64,000 nt of DNA from G965218495 sp965262785. GTDB lineage: Bacteria > Bacteroidota > Rhodothermia > Rhodothermales > Bin80. Within the stretch, counting starts at the first letter, position 1, and every line of letters starts with the position of its first letter. The notes beneath the pieces were generated by a model. The model made no database searches, was not told where the DNA came from, and worked only from the letters and a program-made list of their open reading frames with translations. A program made the position numbers and the translations under genes. Below are positions 1 to 8,595 of this stretch, one piece after another. The stretch covers positions 1,860,001-1,924,000 of the forward strand of contig OZ253559.1 in the NCBI GenBank assembly GCA_965262785.1, read 5' to 3'.

Positions 1-1
1 T

Positions 2-1228
2 CGCCCCGGGCTGTGTCTGTGGCGGATCTTCGTGCTGGGCACGCTGCAGAAGGCGCTTGACTGCGACTTCGACCGTCTGGTGGAATTGGCGAACTTTCAC
101 ACGGCGTTGCGCCAGATGCTGGGGCATGCAGATTTTGGAGATAAGCACCAGTATCGCCTGCAGACCGTTATTGACAACGTGCGTCTGCTTACCGAGGAGG
201 CGCTGCAGCAGATCAATGCGGTGGTGGTGGCCCGTGGGCATCAGCTGTTGAAGCACAGAAACTCGGATCCGCTTCACTGCCGGGCCGACTCAGCGGTTGC
301 GAAGACCCATGTGGAGTGGCCCACCGATGTCCGTTTGCTGTGGGATGCGCTGCGCCGTCTGATCAGGAAGCTGGCGCGTCTTTGCCAGCAGCATGCGATA
401 GCGGGCTGGCGCAAGTCGCAGGCCTGGATCAAGAAAATGGAGCGCGCCTTTTATCGCGTGCGCACTTCCCGGCAGTGGCGTAGTACGTCGAAAGTGGCAA
501 ACTACCTGGCACTTTGCCGCACTATCGTGTCGAAGGCAGCGGCCACGCAGGCGATATTGAGGCAAAACGATGTTGAAAGCGCGGAGGTGTCGTGGTATTT
601 GCGGACTGCGGACAAGCTGATAGACCAGGTATTGCGCCGTTTGATCAAGGGCGAGAAGATTCCGCACGGCCAGAAGCTCTTCTCCGTGCATGAGCCCCAC
701 ACGCGCTGGATCGACAAAGGGAAGGCGGGCGTGATGGCAGAGTTGGGGGTACCGGTCTGCGTGCTGGAGGATCAGCACCAATTCATTCTGCGCCACTACG
801 TGCAACACGAAGGTGGCGACCAGGACATGATCGTACCATTCCTTGCAGAGGCGAAGCGGCGCTACCCGGCGCTGGCATCATGCAGCATGGACAAGGGGTT
901 TTACACGCCAGAGAATCGCGAGCAGCTTGACAAGTTGTTGGACCTGAACGTGATGCCCCGGAAGGGGCGGCACCGTAAAGCGGACCGCGAACGGGAGACC
1001 CATCCGGACTTCGTGGCAGCCCGGCGTCAACACCCGGCCGTAGAGTCGGCGATCAATAACCTCCATCACCGGGGCATGTCACTAGTGCGCACCCACGGCA
1101 AGGCTGGCTTCGACAGGACGCTGGCGCTGGTAGTGGTGGCCACCAATGTGCACCGCATAGGTCAGGTCCTGAAGCAGAAGGAAGCGCGCCGACGAAAGTG
1201 GCACCAGGCACGCAGTAGGGCGCAGTAA
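2..1228 (+). CDS. ISNCY-type transposase, 5' end outside window
   Basis: DDE transposase that would cut and join an insertion sequence. The frame is open from base 2, and the residues before the first possible start (GTG at 32) read like family sequence (LCLWRIFVLGTLQKAL), so the gene begins left of the window and only about 408 codons are seen. The N-terminal part contains the RQMLGH stretch; the middle and C-terminal parts contain the DDE core (CSMDKGFYTPEN, then HPAVESAINNLHHRG with a candidate catalytic Glu). The C-terminal tail is basic. It lies 129 bp from the broken end of the beta-propeller gene on the opposite strand, so this element probably truncated that gene. The family is recognised from motifs by memory; I could not place the terminal repeats. 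Confidence 0.8.
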   Translation, partial: RPGLCLWRIFVLGTLQKALDCDFDRLVELANFHTALRQMLGHADFGDKHQYRLQTVIDNVRLLTEEALQQINAVVVARGHQLLKHRNSDPLHCRADSAVAKTHVEWPTDVRLLWDALRRLIRKLARLCQQHAIAGWRKSQAWIKKMERAFYRVRTSRQWRSTSKVANYLALCRTIVSKAAATQAILRQNDVESAEVSWYLRTADKLIDQVLRRLIKGEKIPHGQKLFSVHEPHTRWIDKGKAGVMAELGVPVCVLEDQHQFILRHYVQHEGGDQDMIVPFLAEAKRRYPALASCSMDKGFYTPENREQLDKLLDLNVMPRKGRHRKADRERETHPDFVAARRQHPAVESAINNLHHRGMSLVRTHGKAGFDRTLALVVVATNVHRIGQVLKQKEARRRKWHQARSRAQ

Positions 1229-1356
1229 GGCCCTACCAGCGCCGCCACGGAAGCAAGCCAGACTCCTTGCAATGGGGAGAGCGCAAACCTATATCCTCTT
1301 TGTAGTGCAATGGCATAAAAAGCTGGCTGAAGACCACGGATTTGTGCCGAATCCAC

Positions 1357-1968
1357 TCATATTCGGGGGCTGCACACCTTGCGTACACCCCTGACCGCGA
1401 CTACAGGCTTACCGCCCACCCCCAATCTGCCGGCATATTGCTCCCAATAGGCCTTTTTCGGGCAATCACTATCTAGCCACTCAAACACATCTACCTCACG
1501 TTCGGCGCGACCCGCGATCAGTATGCGGTCGCCGCCATCATCAACTAGAATGTGCGAGGGATGCATGAATTCGCCAGGTCCCTCGCCCGCACTACCGAAT
1601 CTGCCCAAGTACTGTGCCTCGGTATCGATGACATGTACGGTCTTGACACGTGAGGCCGCGTCCAAGACGAAGATGGATCCATGTCCGTCGGAGGCAATGT
1701 CCTGGATAAGGCCTAGAAGTTCGTACAATTCGCCGTCCTCGCGCCCGAAAATCGCTGTCTTCATTCCGGTAGTATCCGGTACAGGAGGTCCTTCCTCCCA
1801 CTGATCATTGTCGGATACGTCAATGATCAGACTGGGGTCAGTGGCGTCTGGAATGTTCTCTGGTGTCGGGTGTTGTGTACCCCGATTCACCTGACCGGCT
1901 GCGCTCCGGGTCCCCAGCGGTTGGCTCAGCAGGCAAAAAAGACACAGCGTGCTCCAAGCCGTATTCAA
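1357..1968 (-). pseudogene. truncated secreted six-bladed beta-propeller protein
   Basis: The product has a signal-peptide-like N-terminus (hydrophobic to about residue 25, ending AAG-Q) followed by NHL/6-bladed-propeller sequence with the diagnostic GRFGSAGEGPGEFMHPSHI blade near residue 135. Intact relatives in this window (at 5,408 and 56,031) have about 370-450 residues; this one stops after 203, and the last 15 residues (VAVRGVRKVCSPRI) do not look like propeller, so the 3' half is missing, probably lost to the neighbouring ISNCY element. The only start in frame is a TTG. A strong AGGAGG followed by an ATG lies 12-22 nt upstream but in another frame, so the original start may also be damaged. 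Role of the family: extracytoplasmic binding scaffold, substrate unknown. Confidence 0.65.
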
Positions 1969-2273
1969 AACGAATCGTACATCAACCTCCTGGTTGCTAG
2001 TGGTCTGGTTGCAAGATCGCTTGCCTCACGTCAGCAAAAAGCCAGAGACTGGGCCAGCTTCGCAGCACAAATGTGTCGTACGCTGCATCAAGTTTCACGT
2101 TCGCATCGGCCCTGCTGCATGCTACCAAGCCTGGTCGTTCTCCTACTGCATGGCAGCATGGCCGGCCAGTCTTATCCACACTTGGCTCGCGGGCTTCGCA
2201 GCCAACTGGCCAATTTCCATATGCACACTCCGAGCGGTAATGTTGTACATCTATAGGGCTGCCTTAAACTCCT
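1969..2273. other. divergent intergenic region
   Basis: About 305 bp between the divergent beta-propeller remnant and the TlpA-like gene. It should contain both promoters. No convincing coding frame, repeat or hairpin was seen; the short frames here have no family character. Confidence 0.4.
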
Positions 2274-3590
2274 ATGCGCTATCTGATCCCATGCATTCTG
2301 GTTTTCCTTCTGCTGTTACCTCCGTCTCAGGCGCCTGCACAGGTTAATATCAGTGGAACCCTGCTGGGAGCTGATGGCCAGCCTATGGCCATGGCCCACA
2401 TGATCGTCAAGAATGGCCCACGTGATACGACGGTTATTGCTCCAGTCGAGGCGTCCGGCCGATTCGGCTTTACGCTAAATGAACCGGGGGGCTACGGAGT
2501 GTATGCGACCGGTGTGCATCACGCGACTCTGACAATGCCGCTTGTCCTGATGTCACGCGAGGACGTAGTACTCAATATCAGGCTCGGCACGCACCGGCTG
2601 GACCCTACTTTGGACACGGTCCGGGTGGTGATGTCCACCTCTGAAGAAGGCGTGGCCATGCAGCGGCTACCGGATGGCACATTTGCCGTCCAGGTGGAGA
2701 CGGACGCTGATACGATTGCGTACCAGATTCATGGCGCGAGTGTGTTTTCATCGTGGGGCTCGGATGTTCTGGTCGCAGGCACAAGCCAGGACCGCTTTGC
2801 ATTTATGGAAGCGGGCCCTTTTTGGCGCAGAGATAGGAACGATTACTATAGCGTTCTGGACGTTGACAACAGACAGTTCGTGGACATAACCCTGGATCCG
2901 TCAGCACTGCCGCAACACGTTGTTGAGCCAACCGTCAGCTCAGTTCCGTCCACAGCCGGCGAGGTTGCTGCCATACATCTGGACGTGGACTGGCGATCAC
3001 TGCGAAGAGCCGTGGCACGCCGAGACAATAACAGCCAATATGCTGAGATTGAGGAGCAAGAGAGGGCTGTGGTTGAGGAGAGGCTCGACCGGGAGCGGGA
3101 TCCGGTTCTTCGACAGTGGCTCATTATGCGGTACTTCGACAAAATGATGCCCCTGCCCTCCAAGAAAAACAGGCGTCTGGCCCGTGAAGCACTCAAGACC
3201 ATTCCGCCAGATTCGCCGTTTTGGTCCTTCGAAGCCTGGAGCTCAGTAGGTGCATACGACCTCATGTTCTCCATTGGAGAAATGGCAGAGGATTATAAAC
3301 GGGTCAAAGCCTACATACGGAGGGTCATTGCCAGCCACCCTGATCCGGATGTCCATCGGCACTTTCTTGCTAGGGGACTTGACGAAGCTGCCTTTCAAGG
3401 GGATGAGGAGGCAAAATGGCGTTACTATGCCGAGCTTCAGGCTGTTTATCCAGAATCGGGGGATGCGGAACGAGCACGGCGGACTTTTGCCCCGGACAGA
3501 AGGCTACAGACCGGCAATCCCGTACCCCCGTTCTCATTCGTCTCCTTGGAGGATCCCGCCGTTATCTTCACAGACGAGCCTTTTGCAAAA
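2274..3590 (+). pseudogene. TlpA-like thioredoxin protein, 5' part (split by IS)
   Basis: The first 439 codons start with a signal peptide (MRYLIPCILVFLLLLPPSQA), then a carboxypeptidase-regulatory/DUF4369-like beta domain (ISGTLLGADGQPMAMAHM), then a helical middle region typical of long Bacteroidota TlpA-family proteins. The sequence PVPPFSFVSLEDPAVIFTDEPFAK is the usual lead-in to a thioredoxin domain, but family similarity stops at base 3590 and the frame closes at 3701 after 37 unrelated codons. The missing thioredoxin domain is found at 5020-5406. Removing 3591-5019 restores one frame of about 567 codons (FTDEPFAK joined to GSDKNLRGRIYLIDFWGTWC). Such proteins reduce or exchange disulfides in the periplasm. 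As it stands, only the N-terminal part can be made. Confidence 0.75.
3581..3590. repeat. left copy of 10-bp direct repeat flanking the IS
   Basis: TTTTGCAAAA, identical to 5010-5019. It marks the left junction between the TlpA-like gene and the inserted element and is the candidate target-site duplication. Confidence 0.5.
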
Positions 3591-5009
3591 TTCACTTCAG
3601 TCCTTGATTTGGGAGTAGGAGCTTCGTCAAGCCAGTGTGATTCTGCACGTATCAACTTGTTCGACCTTTGCATTGCGGAAGTCTTGCTCGAATGGGGGTG
3701 ACGAACTGCGCAGGGAGGCATGACACGGCATAGCTGACCCGGCCCGCGCTGATGGCGAGACGGGCCCTACGTGAGGGTACGGGTGCGCTTAGAGCACCAG
3801 GCGCATCAACTGGTCGACGGTCAGCGCCAGGATGCCGAACATCAGGTGGCAGTAGACCTTGCTATGCCCGCGTACCCGCACATACCGTCCGCCGAACTCG
3901 TCTTTGAGTCGTCCATTGACCCGCTCCACCGTCGAGCGCTCTCTGAAACGTCTCCTCTCTGGCGTAACGTGTCCGATGCTGCGTTGCGCCCGCGCCTCGC
4001 GCTTTAGCTCCTCATTGCCACGCGGGTTGATATCAATGATCGGCACATGCCCCAGCGATCTGCTATGCTCTCGGATTTCCTTAGCATCGTACGCACTGTC
4101 CATCAAGTCGTACAGACTTTGTACCCGAGCGGCCGTCATCACTGCCAGCGGGATCGCCACCTGGCTGTCATGGACCGAAGCCGATGTTAGCGCAGCGCTG
4201 ATCGGAATCCCCCCGTCAATCACATCCAAGTGCAGCTTGAAGCCGACCCAGCAGTGCCCGTGACCCTTCGAATTGCGTTTGGTCCCGACATTGCAGTCCT
4301 TCGGCAGTTCTTCCAGCATATCATCCAGCTCCATGGAGCGTTGACGCTGCAGGCGGGTAGGGGTTTTCGGTTGTTTGCCGTCGTTGGCCTTGGGCACAGA
4401 CCGCTTCGGCTTCTCGCGTGCCGGAATCGCGGTCGCGTCCCGCGAAACGTGCCCGGCCAGATGATCCTCCAGCGCGCACTCCAGCAGCACTGCGTGCAGC
4501 CGCCCCGGCAGGTCACTGTTGGCAAATTCCGCGAACGCCCGCGAAAACGACGATTCGCTCGGTACCATCTACGACCACTCCCAGCCGCATAGCTGGTGCA
4601 GTACCGGATCGCTCTTTAGTCGCTCCACCAACGCCCGCGTGGTCGGGATATCGAATACGGACTTAGCCAAAAAAGCCCGCGCCAGCGCAGCCCGGTCCGC
4701 CTTCGGACGGCCTGGACCCTTGGACTCGCACCCCGACAACAGCTCCTCCACGCGCACTAATTCCACCACAGAAACGAATCGTCTGTGCTGTTCACTGAGC
4801 TCGCCAATAGTGAGCTCCAGCAATGGAAACAATCTGAGCTGGAATGTGGACCAGTACCTGGACAACTCTGATCGCAATTGCATCTGCACGTTTATTGTAT
4901 ACATTTATGATTCTCACGTGTTCAAGTATACGACTCACGACGCACTTAATCCGCATTATTCTCACCCACGCCCTAACTTTCTACGCCCGGTTTCGCGCTC
5001 TCAGCCTAT
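3591..5009. mobile_element. DDE insertion sequence inside the TlpA-like gene
   Basis: About 1.42 kb between the two TTTTGCAAAA copies, carrying one transposase frame on the minus strand. Excising the element plus one repeat copy rejoins the TlpA-like frame exactly. I compared the two ends and did not find a clear terminal inverted repeat, so the limits rest on the direct repeat and the restored frame only; the element may be degenerate. Confidence 0.55.
3789..4904 (-). pseudogene. IS5/IS1182-like transposase with in-frame TAG
   Basis: Two adjacent minus-strand frames are one gene. The N-terminal 111 residues carry the DUF772-type helical domain (GPGRPKADRAALARAFLAK, then LHQLCGWEWS), and the next 259 carry the DDE catalytic part: SESSFSRAFAEFA, SRDATAIPAREKP (first Asp), DSAYDAKEI (second Asp) and RERSTVERVNGRLKDEFG (Glu). 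They are separated by a single TAG at 4569-4571, followed directly by ATG in the same frame, at a point where relatives simply continue (CGW...PSESTFSR). So this is one gene of about 371 codons with one nonsense codon. The simplest reading is an inactivating mutation; re-initiation at the ATG could still give the catalytic part alone. Confidence 0.75.
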
Positions 5010-5019
5010 TTTTGCAAAA
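5010..5019. repeat. right copy of 10-bp direct repeat flanking the IS
   Basis: TTTTGCAAAA, identical to 3581-3590, at the right junction of the element with the thioredoxin part of the interrupted gene. The word is a perfect palindrome, so a coincidental match is less unlikely than for a random 10-mer. Confidence 0.5.
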
Positions 5020-5406
5020 GGCTCAGACAAGAACCTTCGAGGAAGGATCTACCTCATTGACTTCTGGGGAACGTGGTGCGGGCCGTGCATCGAAGAGTTG
5101 CCAGCGCTCCACGAAGTGCGTGACAAATACAAGGAGGCCGGGTTTGATATTTTGAGCGTTGCGATGCGGGATAAGAAAGTGGCCATTGAAGAGTTCCGTA
5201 AGGACCGTTACTTCATGCCCTGGATGCACACGCTCGTGGAGAAGGCTGATCACGAGGCCGTCAGCACAGCTTTCGAGATCACCAGCTACCCGAGGCCCAT
5301 CCTGGTAGACGAAGAAGGCATTATCATTGCCATTGACGGCGAACTCAGGGACGGCAAGATCCAAGACTTCATCAGCCGTGTAATGAAGCGGCAGTCCGGG
5401 AATTAA
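5020..5406 (+). pseudogene. TlpA-like thioredoxin protein, 3' part
   Basis: The 128 codons encode a complete thioredoxin fold: IYLIDFWGTWCGPCIEELPAL with the redox WCGPC site, then FDILSVAMRDKKV, the cis-Pro region ITSYPRPILVDEEG and a final helix. The open frame extends upstream to 4519, but those codons are the antisense of the transposase, not real N-terminus. It has no start or signal peptide of its own and belongs to the gene beginning at 2274. It is followed 1 bp after its stop by the GTG of the beta-propeller lipoprotein, so the two were probably one operon. Expression now would need a promoter in the IS. Confidence 0.75.
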
Positions 5407-5407
5407 T

Positions 5408-6751
5408 GTGGACCAACTTTGTCTCTTGTGGAATTGCGCTGGAGGGCTGACACCTACGGGCGGGCAGTCCGGCTTCGTGGAAAACCTGTCGGATGGCGGC
5501 GTCTTGAGTTCACCAGTTGTGACTGCGCATGACGTCGTGGCCAGCCAGGAAGCTGGTCACGTCCACTGGCGGACATCAAGGAGTAGCTACATCAGCTCGT
5601 ACTCGCTAGTCCGGGTAGGGCTACTTTCCCTTTTGTTCCTTGTGCTGCTAGGCTGCGGAGACAGCAACACATCGGGCCGCATCTATCACCCGACACCAGA
5701 TGCCATACCATCGCCTGATGCGCTAGCCCACATCATCAAATACACAGATGTTGCCAGCATTGATGTGGAGATGCAGTACATTGCTCGGTTGGTCGGGGAC
5801 GCGCGTCAAGTTGCTACTATCGGTGTTGATCAGGGTCCTCGCCATGCTATGCTGGGCGAAGTTCGGAGTGTAGCGCTAAGCAGTGCAGGCGACGTGTTCC
5901 TATTGGACAGCAAACATAGAGAGTTGTTTGTATATGGTCCGACGGGGCAATATCGTTACACGATCGGGGCGCCTGGTGAGGGGCCCGGTGAATTTCAGTA
6001 TCCGCAAGCGGTGTACATAGATATACGTGATCGCGTCTTTGTGGTGGATCGCAAGGGGGGTCGCATCTCTGTTTTTGCAAGTTCTGATTCCACGCATTCA
6101 CTGGTGTCTACTTCGTCGGTAGGCTTCACACCGAAGGCACTATGTGTGATTGGCGATCAACTGTTTTTTAGCGGAGACTGGCCTGTTCGGCCGAATGATG
6201 CCGTCCACGTCTTTGATTTAAGCGGCGAGCATTTGCGCTCTTTTGGAGCGACCTATTCGTCTCCTGCTGCGCATGTTCGGGCGCTTTTGTCAGATGGCCC
6301 ACTTGGTTGCCACCCCGATAGTAAAGCGCTGGTATACATGTTTTCGCGCTTACCACTACTGTATGGCTATGAAGTCACTGGGGGCTCTCTGTGGACTTCC
6401 ATGTTTGGAGATTTTAGTCCTGGGGACATCATCGAAGAAGGGCGTGGCAGTGATTCCGAGATGGTATTGTTTGGTTCCGGCGGGAGAGAGTATGACCGTG
6501 CAAGCAACGTATTCCATGTATCGGACCATTTCTTCATTGTCCAAACAAGACACATCATTCCACGAACCACGACCCAGGACAAGTCCGAAACTTATCACAC
6601 CTATGTGGTTAACGGTAAGACGGGGCAAGCCATGTACATAGGCACGGAGTTGCATCGCATCCTTGCGGTTAAGTCGGGGATGATAGTGACCTATGGAAGG
6701 GCTCGCTTCCCCCAAGTTCACATTCACGAGATGGTGAATTGGGGGCTTTGA
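5408..6751 (+). CDS. six-bladed beta-propeller lipoprotein
   Basis: Outer-membrane or periplasmic lipoprotein with an NHL-like propeller. A hydrophobic stretch ends in a lipobox (LLSLLFLVLLGC, Cys near residue 83 of the longest frame), so the true start is probably the in-frame GTG at 5537, which leaves a 38-42 residue leader. The blade signature YTIGAPGEGPGEFQYPQAV sits near residue 190, followed by blades with DRVFVVDRKGG and DAVHVFDLSGE. The domain fills the rest of the protein. Ligand and role are unknown; relatives are abundant in Rhodothermota and Gemmatimonadota. It follows the thioredoxin part of the IS-split TlpA gene and has two paralogues in this window. Confidence 0.75.
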   Translation: MDQLCLLWNCAGGLTPTGGQSGFVENLSDGGVLSSPVVTAHDVVASQEAGHVHWRTSRSSYISSYSLVRVGLLSLLFLVLLGCGDSNTSGRIYHPTPDAIPSPDALAHIIKYTDVASIDVEMQYIARLVGDARQVATIGVDQGPRHAMLGEVRSVALSSAGDVFLLDSKHRELFVYGPTGQYRYTIGAPGEGPGEFQYPQAVYIDIRDRVFVVDRKGGRISVFASSDSTHSLVSTSSVGFTPKALCVIGDQLFFSGDWPVRPNDAVHVFDLSGEHLRSFGATYSSPAAHVRALLSDGPLGCHPDSKALVYMFSRLPLLYGYEVTGGSLWTSMFGDFSPGDIIEEGRGSDSEMVLFGSGGREYDRASNVFHVSDHFFIVQTRHIIPRTTTQDKSETYHTYVVNGKTGQAMYIGTELHRILAVKSGMIVTYGRARFPQVHIHEMVNWGL

Positions 6752-6963
6752 GAATCTTGGGAGAATCACGCGGAGACACGTTCTGGCTTAGACGTAATGA
6801 ACGGCGCTCCAAATACCTGATGAGTGTCAATAGTCTTTCCAGGTTTGCGACAACTAAGAGTATCGGTCTGTTGAGGGGAGCAGGGGGACGCGCCCCTGGG
6901 GTTGGCCGGCCCCAGACACGCGAATGATTCTTTGCAATAGGGCTGTGCTTGCGGCGCTTCAGA

Positions 6964-7797
6964 TCACTGGCGTGGTCGCAGTGGGTTGCCGCGGCGAAAC
7001 GCCTGACGGCTGACGAGGTCGAAGGTGTCGCCCGGTGCCAGGAGGTAAAACGGTACTTTGTCCTGCTGCATCGACTCATGGTCGTAGATGGCTACGTACG
7101 ATGCACCAATGACCTCAAAAGAGTCGCGCTGCACCACGATAGCAGTATTTTCATCTATGCCGATTCCCAGCAAGCCTGGATGAGCGTCAACAATCTCCAT
7201 CAGGTCAAACTGCCGGTTTCGCTGCAGAAGATGCTGGTCTATGGCAGACTGTCTTAAGAAGGCAAACCCTTCTTCATGGTCTCCCATCATGATGGTGTTG
7301 GTTCTTGAATCACCTCGTGCCAGGTAGGACCCTTGGATGGTGGCTCCTGCGGAAGAGCCTCCAATGACGCCTCCACGCTCAAGAACGCCCCAAAGCGCAA
7401 CTTCCGTCCTGGTGTCCAGGTAGGCGTCCGCCAAGCGCCACTGGCGCCCGCCGCTGAACCATACGCCCTTGGCGCGGTGGATGGCCGAAACAAATGAGTC
7501 CGACTCCGCAGTCGCACGATCGCGGGTATGAAGCAGAGTGAGGTCGGCGACGCCGCGCTCCCGAAACCCCCGGAGACCACCGAATGAGTCATCGTATTCG
7601 TCGGCACCGCCAGCCGTCGGGATCACGACAAATGGCTGATCCGCACCGCCCGCCAGCGCAATGAAACGGTCAAGGATGGCCGGATCCTGCATGCTGCCAC
7701 CGACGACAACGAGCGCGCCCTTCTCCGGGCCTACATTCTGCGCCTGAGATGCCGGTACAAAGGCAGCAACCAGCAATGTTGTGGCGAAGAGCTTCAT
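6964..7797 (-). CDS. cyanophycinase-like S51 family peptidase
   Basis: Secreted serine peptidase of the S51/cyanophycinase group, which cleaves beta-Asp-Arg or related isoaspartyl bonds. The longest frame starts at 7884, but ATG at 7797 is preferred because it gives a clean signal peptide (MKLFATTLLVAAFVPASQAQ). The 277-residue product has the GALVVVGGSMQDPAIL start of the fold, the FVVIPTAGG stretch, and the nucleophile elbow GGVIGGSSAGA containing the catalytic Ser, then GIGIDENTAIVV. The length is normal for the family. It lies 13 bp downstream of a class I amidotransferase gene on the same strand, probably co-transcribed. The substrate is not determined; no cyanophycin synthetase is in the window. 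Confidence 0.85.
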   Translation of the reverse strand: MKLFATTLLVAAFVPASQAQNVGPEKGALVVVGGSMQDPAILDRFIALAGGADQPFVVIPTAGGADEYDDSFGGLRGFRERGVADLTLLHTRDRATAESDSFVSAIHRAKGVWFSGGRQWRLADAYLDTRTEVALWGVLERGGVIGGSSAGATIQGSYLARGDSRTNTIMMGDHEEGFAFLRQSAIDQHLLQRNRQFDLMEIVDAHPGLLGIGIDENTAIVVQRDSFEVIGASYVAIYDHESMQQDKVPFYLLAPGDTFDLVSRQAFRRGNPLRPRQ

Positions 7798-7810
7798 GGC
7801 GCAGGGCCCA

Positions 7811-8533
7811 CTAGTCACCAAAGACATGTGCGACGAATGACTTGAGCAGGTAGTTGGCACGCGGCGTTTCCCGTAGCGCGGCAATGAATGACTCTATGGA
7901 CATACCTGCAATGCCCTCCGTGTACTGCGGATAATTCCGCAGGCGGTCTTTCATCTCCTGAATTCGCAGCTCAGGGTGAAACTGTGTCGCATAGATCGGC
8001 TTGCCCAGTATGCAAAAGGCGTGATTGTCCACCAGTGGGCTGCCTGCCAGCCGGATAGCATCGGCCGGCAGGACGTCAACAGTGTCATGATGTCCTACCT
8101 GAGCATAGAAGGATGCACCCAAGTGGCGAAACACCGGGTCTCGTTGTCCAGCTTCCGTAAGCTGAAGCTCACAGGTGCCAAGCTCAGCGCGCGTGATGTC
8201 GGTGACGACCGATCCGCCTAGGGCCTCGGCAAGCGCCTGAAACCCCCAGCAGGAGGCAAACGTCGGCTTACTCAGGGCATGCAGATTTCGCATGGCATCA
8301 AGCGCATTCTCTAGCCAGAGGCCGCCCTCCGGTACCGAGTAGTCACCTGCGCCACCGATAAGTACCATGTCATGTGCCGCGAGAGCTGACGAAGTGGGCG
8401 GCTCCCTAATGAGGTCTATCGCCGTGATCTCCCCAGGGAAACAACCGAGCGCCCTCGCAAAGGCTCCGACCTCGTGCTCGCGCATGGTGTCGTCCGGCCG
8501 CCGCATCTGAAACAGCAAGTAACGTATGCTCAT
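7811..8533 (-). CDS. class I glutamine amidotransferase domain protein
   Basis: Stand-alone class I (GMP-synthase-type) glutaminase of 240 residues. The nucleophile elbow reads FASCWGFQALAEALGG (Cys near residue 94), and the catalytic His-Glu pair is in YATQFHPEL. GGAGDYSVPE forms the oxyanion-side loop. No synthetase domain is attached, so it either serves an unknown partner or hydrolyses gamma-glutamyl compounds by itself, as several stand-alone members do. It is the first gene of a probable two-gene operon with the secreted S51 peptidase, whose start is 13 bp away. The pairing suggests amide or peptide nitrogen recovery, which is inference. Confidence 0.8.
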   Translation of the reverse strand: MSIRYLLFQMRRPDDTMREHEVGAFARALGCFPGEITAIDLIREPPTSSALAAHDMVLIGGAGDYSVPEGGLWLENALDAMRNLHALSKPTFASCWGFQALAEALGGSVVTDITRAELGTCELQLTEAGQRDPVFRHLGASFYAQVGHHDTVDVLPADAIRLAGSPLVDNHAFCILGKPIYATQFHPELRIQEMKDRLRNYPQYTEGIAGMSIESFIAALRETPRANYLLKSFVAHVFGD

Positions 8534-8595
8534 GTCCTGTCTGCCGTGCTTTTGCCTTGAGCTACTGTACTTATTCTGCGCAACTAGTGATCAGA

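Noticed and set aside
4519..5406. A 295-residue thioredoxin protein with a novel N-terminal domain.
   Set aside because: The first 165 codons are the antisense of the transposase and IS end; only the part after 5020 is thioredoxin and belongs to the gene starting at 2274.
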